Positions 6,982 through 9,293 of a DNA stretch of 9,293 nt are shown piece after piece. Numbering within the stretch: position 1 is the stretch's first letter; the number at the start of each line of letters is the position of its first letter. The notes beneath the pieces were generated by a model. The model was not told the origin of the DNA and ran no database searches. It saw only the letters and a list, made by a program, of their open reading frames with translations. Source of the stretch: Sphingobium sp. (GTDB taxonomy: Bacteria > Pseudomonadota > Alphaproteobacteria > Sphingomonadales > Sphingomonadaceae). The stretch is taken from positions 1 to 9,293 of the forward strand of contig JASBTC010000057.1 in assembly GCA_030148625.1 (NCBI GenBank). Reading direction: 5' to 3'. A program made the position numbers and the translations under genes.

Positions 6982-7010
6982 GATCTTATTCCTTGATATC
7001 GAAGCCTCGG

Positions 7011-7046
7011 CGCGCGGCCTCGCCACAAGAGGGGCAAGGCCGCGCG
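7011..7046 (-). promoter_or_regulatory. Stem-loop in the bufA1 5' leader
   Basis: CGCGCGGCCT (7011-7020) pairs perfectly with AGGCCGCGCG (7037-7046). After one mismatch, GCC (7022-7024) pairs with GGC (7033-7035), leaving an 8-nt loop. It lies within the predicted bufA1 transcript, about 17 nt upstream of the Shine-Dalgarno. No U-tract follows, so a stabilising or regulatory leader structure is more likely than a terminator. Confidence 0.55.
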
Positions 7047-7088
7047 ATGACCCGGCGGGGGAGGCTGGATGCCGGATCACGTTGCCAG

Positions 7089-7115
7089 TTCGGCGCCGGC
7101 GGTCCGACGGTTACA
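7089..7115 (-). promoter_or_regulatory. SigF-type promoter for bufA1
   Basis: On the minus strand the -35 TGTAACC (7115-7109) is followed by exactly 16 nt and then the -10 CGAA (7092-7089). The same hexamer, spacer and tetramer occur before sigF and bufA2. As I recall, this matches the motif reported for Caulobacter SigF. It gives a leader of roughly 100 nt before the bufA1 ATG. Confidence 0.85.
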
Positions 7116-7157
7116 AAACAGGCCACGGAAAAACATGCGGCGGATCGCGCGCGTTAC

Positions 7158-7184
7158 TGTAACCTTCCACGCAGTTCGGGCGAA
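7158..7184 (+). promoter_or_regulatory. SigF-type autoregulatory promoter for sigF-nrsF
   Basis: The -35 TGTAACC (7158-7164), 16-nt spacer and -10 CGAA (7181-7184) lie just before the sigma gene. The leader would be only about 15 nt, including the Shine-Dalgarno AGGGAG (7194-7199). It is divergent from the bufA1 promoter, with 42 bp between the two -35 elements. Confidence 0.85.
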
Positions 7185-7204
7185 CCTCCTTTCAGGGAGC
7201 GCGG

Positions 7205-7738
7205 ATGCGAGCGAGCGAGGAAGAATTGCGCGGATTGATGATTGGCGGGTTGGATGGCAATGCCGCCGACCACGCCGCCTTGTTGCGCCTGCTCGTCCCG
7301 CTGCTGCGCGCCTTTTGCCAGCGGCGCTGCAGGGAGGACGATGTCGAGGATCTGGTCCAGGAAACACTGATCGCAGTGCACACGCGGCGCGGTACTTATG
7401 ATCGCGACCGGCCTTTTACCGCCTGGCTGTTTTCGATCGCGCGCTACAAGATGATCGATCATTTCCGGCGCAATCGCCGCTACCAGCAGATCGAGGGGTT
7501 CGAAGACATATTGATCGCCGAAGGATTCGAGGACGCATCGATCGCGCGATTGGATGTTGACGGGCTGCTGGAGGAATTGCCGGGGAAACAGGCGCGCATC
7601 ATCCGCGCGACACGGATCGAGGGGCTGTCGGTCGCCGAAGCGGCAGACGCGGATGGAATCAGCCTTTCGGACGCGAAGGTCTCGGTCCATCGCGGGCTGA
7701 AATCGCTGATGACCAGGATCCAGGGAGGCCGGCGATGA
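7205..7738 (+). CDS. sigF: ECF sigma factor, SigF-like
   Basis: A 177-aa extracytoplasmic-function RNA polymerase sigma factor, which directs transcription of the surrounding metal-stress genes. Region 2 (about residues 24-92) shows DDVEDLVQETLIAVH and DRPFTAWLFSIARYKMIDHFRR, the core-binding and -10-recognition segments. Region 4 (about 119-172) carries the helix-turn-helix (EGLSVAEAADADGISLSDAKVSVHRGL) that reads the -35. There is no sigma region 1 or 3, as expected for ECF factors. The start at 7205 has AGGGAG 5 nt upstream. Its stop overlaps the ATG of the DUF1109 anti-sigma gene, the arrangement of Caulobacter sigF-nrsF. A matching promoter lies immediately upstream, pointing to autoregulation. 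The SigF assignment rests on the partner and promoter motif. Confidence 0.95.
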   Translation: MRASEEELRGLMIGGLDGNAADHAALLRLLVPLLRAFCQRRCREDDVEDLVQETLIAVHTRRGTYDRDRPFTAWLFSIARYKMIDHFRRNRRYQQIEGFEDILIAEGFEDASIARLDVDGLLEELPGKQARIIRATRIEGLSVAEAADADGISLSDAKVSVHRGLKSLMTRIQGGRR

Positions 7739-8376
7739 ATACCGACGACCTCATCAATTCGCTTTCCGCCGATGTCGCGCCGGTGCGGCGCGGCGCGGTC
7801 GGGCGGCGGATCGTCCTCGGCATATTTGCCGGTGCGCTGGTCTCGCTTGCCTATGTCGTGCTCAATATGGGCGTGCGGCCCGATTTCGGTGTGGCGATGC
7901 GCGGTTTCCCGTTCTGGATGAAATGGGCGTACACGATCTCGCTGGCGGTGGGTGCGATAGCGATGACGGCGCAGTTGGCGCGGCCCGATACGAGGCGGCT
8001 GCGCGGGCTGTGGCTGATGGCGATTCCGGTGCTGCTGCTCGCCGGTGTGGGCGCGACCGAGCTTTTCAGCACGCCGCAGACCGAATGGCTGGCAATGTGG
8101 CTCGGGCATAGCTGGACGCAGTGCCCATGGCGCGTCCTGGGGCTGGCGATGCCGATCTTCGTCGGATTGCTCTGGTCGTTCCGGCGGCTGGCGCCCACCC
8201 GGTTGCGGGCGGCCGGCGCGGCGGCGGGGCTGGCGGCGGGGGCATTCGCCGCGACGGTCTATTGCCTGCATTGCCCCGAGGTGTCTGCGATCTTCGTGCT
8301 GACCTGGTATTCGCTCGGTATCCTGCTGGCGACTTTGGTGGGGGCGTTGCTCGGACCGCGGTTGCTGCGGTGGTAG
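7735..8376 (+). CDS. nrsF: NrsF-type (DUF1109) membrane anti-sigma factor
   Basis: A 213-aa inner-membrane protein expected to hold SigF inactive until metal stress. Six helices are predicted at about residues 25-43, 62-81, 90-108, 131-149, 158-176 and 184-206. The short cytosolic N-terminus (NTDDLINSLSADVAPVRRG) is typical of DUF1109 and likely contacts the sigma factor. Cysteines C130 (WTQCPW) and C177/C180 (YCLHCPE) lie at the ends of helices 4 to 6. From memory, NrsF of Caulobacter uses two conserved cysteines near these positions for its response to chromium and cadmium, so they are the likely sensor. The ATG overlaps the sigF TGA, ensuring coupled synthesis. Confidence 0.92.
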   Translation: MNTDDLINSLSADVAPVRRGAVGRRIVLGIFAGALVSLAYVVLNMGVRPDFGVAMRGFPFWMKWAYTISLAVGAIAMTAQLARPDTRRLRGLWLMAIPVLLLAGVGATELFSTPQTEWLAMWLGHSWTQCPWRVLGLAMPIFVGLLWSFRRLAPTRLRAAGAAAGLAAGAFAATVYCLHCPEVSAIFVLTWYSLGILLATLVGALLGPRLLRW

Positions 8377-8444
8377 AGGGCGCGATGCGCATCCGCTGTG
8401 TGGCATAGGCTCTTCGTTCAAACCGGCGCTTGGGGCGATCTGCG

Positions 8445-8464
8445 GTTCGATGGAATCATCGAAC
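8445..8464 (+). other. Perfect 8-bp hairpin after nrsF
   Basis: GTTCGATG (8445-8452) and CATCGAAC (8457-8464) enclose a GAAT loop. It lies 69 bp past the nrsF stop and 44 bp ahead of the bufA2 -35. No T-run follows; it could be a weak transcription end for sigF-nrsF or a regulator site. The rest of 8377-8507 shows nothing I recognise. Confidence 0.35.
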
Positions 8465-8506
8465 GACCCGAGCGCGACCGTTTCGTCCGCTTAATTTTCC
8501 CGGGAG

Positions 8507-8533
8507 TGTAACCGCACGCCTCCTCTCTGCGAA
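8507..8533 (+). promoter_or_regulatory. SigF-type promoter for bufA2
   Basis: The -35 TGTAACC (8507-8513), exactly 16 nt, then the -10 CGAA (8530-8533). It is the third copy of the motif, placed 41 nt before the bufA2 ATG. AGGAG at 8563-8567 provides a strong ribosome site. Confidence 0.85.
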
Positions 8534-8574
8534 AGGATGATGCCAACCCGGCAACACTTTTCAGGAGACTCTCA

Positions 8575-8841
8575 ATGACCATCCTTCGCACCGGCATGAG
8601 CTTCGCCGCCACCGCCGCCGTCATCGCCATCGCCGCCGCGGCGCCGACCCAGGCGGCTGCCTCCAAATCGGCTGGCGCCAAGGTCCATTGCTACGGCGTC
8701 AACGCTTGCAAGGGCACGTCGGACTGCAAGACTGCCAAGAACGACTGCAAGGGCATGAATGACTGCAAGGGCACGGGTTTCAAGGAAATGTCGGTCAAGG
8801 CCTGCAAGAAGGCCGGCGGCAGCGTGACCGCACCGATGTGA
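8575..8841 (+). CDS. bufA2: Six-cysteine bufferin precursor (BufA2 family)
   Basis: An 88-aa exported, Lys/Cys-rich peptide, the likely substrate of the DUF692 oxidase encoded next. Residues 1-28 form a Sec signal ([19 protein letters not shown], then TQA-AAS). The mature part has six Cys (39, 45, 51, 58, 64, 77) in a quasi-repeat: [13 protein letters not shown], then [19 protein letters not shown]. Similar low-complexity peptides precede MNIO genes in the second class of bufferin clusters and are thought to bind copper or related metals in the periplasm after modification. The ATG at 8575 has AGGAG 7 nt upstream and a SigF-type promoter close by. It is unlike BufA1 in sequence and length of Cys spacing, so the locus makes two distinct peptides. 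Confidence 0.92.
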   Translation: MTILRTGMSFAATAAVIAIAAAAPTQAAASKSAGAKVHCYGVNACKGTSDCKTAKNDCKGMNDCKGTGFKEMSVKACKKAGGSVTAPM

Positions 8842-8846
8842 TCGTC

Positions 8847-8879
8847 TCCGGCCCGGTCGTCAGGCGCGGCTGGGCCGGG
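8847..8879 (+). other. GC-rich hairpin between bufA2 and bufB2
   Basis: CCGGCCC (8848-8854) pairs with GGGCCGG (8872-8878), extended by a wobble pair at each end, with a 15-nt loop. It starts 6 nt after the bufA2 stop and lacks a U-tract. As with the repeat after bufA1, it may protect the precursor mRNA 3' end and reduce expression of the enzyme gene. Confidence 0.5.
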
Positions 8880-8912
8880 CCCTCGCAAGCAAACCTCTCC
8901 GAAAGTTCACCG

Positions 8913-9293
8913 ATGATCGCACCTTTTCAGGGCCATGGCCTCGGCCTGCGCAAGCCGCATTATGCTGCGTTTCTCGAGCAGCGTGTCGCCGTCGATTTCG
9001 TCGAAATGATCTCGGAGAATTTCATGGTCGATGGTGGCCAGCCGCGCCGGATATTGCGCGACGTCCGCGCGCTTTATCCGGTTGCGCTGCACGGCGTGTC
9101 GATGTCGCTCGGTTCGGCCGACGGGCTCGATGGCGCCTATCTCGCGCGGCTGCGCGCGCTGGTGGACGAGATCGAGCCGCTGTTCGTCTCGGACCATCTG
9201 AGCTGGTCGCGGATCGAGGGGTTCAATTCGCACGACCTGCTCCCGCTGCCCTATACGGTCGAGGCGCTCGATCTGGTCTGCGCCAATATCGGC
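8913..9293 (+). CDS. bufB2: DUF692 multinuclear non-haem iron oxidase (MNIO), 5' part
   Basis: The first 127 codons of a DUF692/MbnB-like TIM-barrel enzyme, usually about 280 aa; the rest lies past the window end. MNIOs use two or three iron ions and O2 to modify Cys in RiPP precursors; BufB enzymes make the metal-binding groups of bufferins. Visible family features are GHGLGLRKPHY (residues 7-17), VDFVEMISENFM (27-38), the metal-site H60 in LHGVSMSLGS, SDHLSW (93-98, with D94 and H95), and HDLLPLPYT (107-115). The ATG at 8913 begins the conserved N-terminus but has only a weak ribosome site, in contrast to bufA2. It follows bufA2 by 71 bp, so the pair is one operon. A DUF2063 partner (BufC) is expected further downstream but is not in view. 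Confidence 0.95.
   Translation, partial: MIAPFQGHGLGLRKPHYAAFLEQRVAVDFVEMISENFMVDGGQPRRILRDVRALYPVALHGVSMSLGSADGLDGAYLARLRALVDEIEPLFVSDHLSWSRIEGFNSHDLLPLPYTVEALDLVCANIG

Noticed and set aside
6098..6996. Overlapping frames on both strands (259 codons minus, 256 codons plus) across doxX and bufA1
   Set aside because: The DoxX and BufA1 frames have membrane helices, a signal peptide and conserved cysteines; the others are shadows.
6982..7080. ATG at 7080 as the bufA1 start
   Set aside because: Adds 33 residues before a proper signal peptide and falls next to the promoter -10; the ATG at 6981 has AAGGAA.
1..9293. tRNA, rRNA, CRISPR array, insertion sequence or attachment site
   Set aside because: No cloverleaf, regular repeat-spacer pattern, transposase or terminal inverted repeats seen on either strand.

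Overview
The window is GC-rich, tightly packed DNA. It most likely comes from an alphaproteobacterium of the sphingomonad/Caulobacter type. I infer this from the codon bias, the SigF-NrsF sigma/anti-sigma pair and the sphingomonad-like catabolic gene content; the genus cannot be fixed from the sequence alone. There are two functional blocks, which converge at about position 5500.

Block 1 (1-5498, all on +) is a catabolic operon. In order it holds the C-terminal two thirds of a cytochrome P450, a type I extradiol ring-cleavage dioxygenase closest in motifs to HsaC/BphC, a small single-domain VOC protein, two acyl-CoA dehydrogenases (one canonical, one degenerate, probably a heteromeric pair), and two hot-dog fold (MaoC-like) enoyl-CoA hydratase subunits. 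Gaps are short or negative, with GTGA/ATGA overlaps at 2223, 4501 and 5019. The order P450, ACAD, ACAD, MaoC-N, MaoC parallels the mycobacterial igr steroid side-chain operon (cyp125-fadE28-fadE29-chsH2-chsH1). A steroid or similar polycyclic terpenoid/aromatic substrate is therefore the best guess. The last gene carries an in-frame TAG inside its catalytic motif and appears to be a recent pseudogene.

Block 2 (5520-9293) is a metal-stress locus of the bufferin type. A central ECF sigma factor (SigF-like) and its membrane anti-sigma factor (NrsF, DUF1109) are transcribed to the right. To their left, on the minus strand, are a DUF2282 bufferin precursor (bufA1) and a DoxX-family membrane protein. 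To their right, on the plus strand, are a second, six-cysteine precursor (bufA2) and the first 127 codons of a DUF692 multinuclear iron-dependent oxidase (bufB2), which runs off the window. Three promoters (before bufA1, sigF and bufA2) share exactly the same pattern, GTAACC-N16-CGAA, so the locus reads as one autoregulated SigF regulon. The expected working is that metal stress releases SigF from NrsF, both bufferin precursors are made, BufB2 modifies cysteines of at least BufA2, and the exported products bind copper or similar metals in the periplasm.

An unnamed four-helix membrane protein (5520-5912, minus) lies between the blocks. The 277-bp stretch 5913-6189 holds no convincing gene, only an imperfect hairpin. 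Stem-loops also occur in the long bufA1 leader and immediately after each bufA gene.
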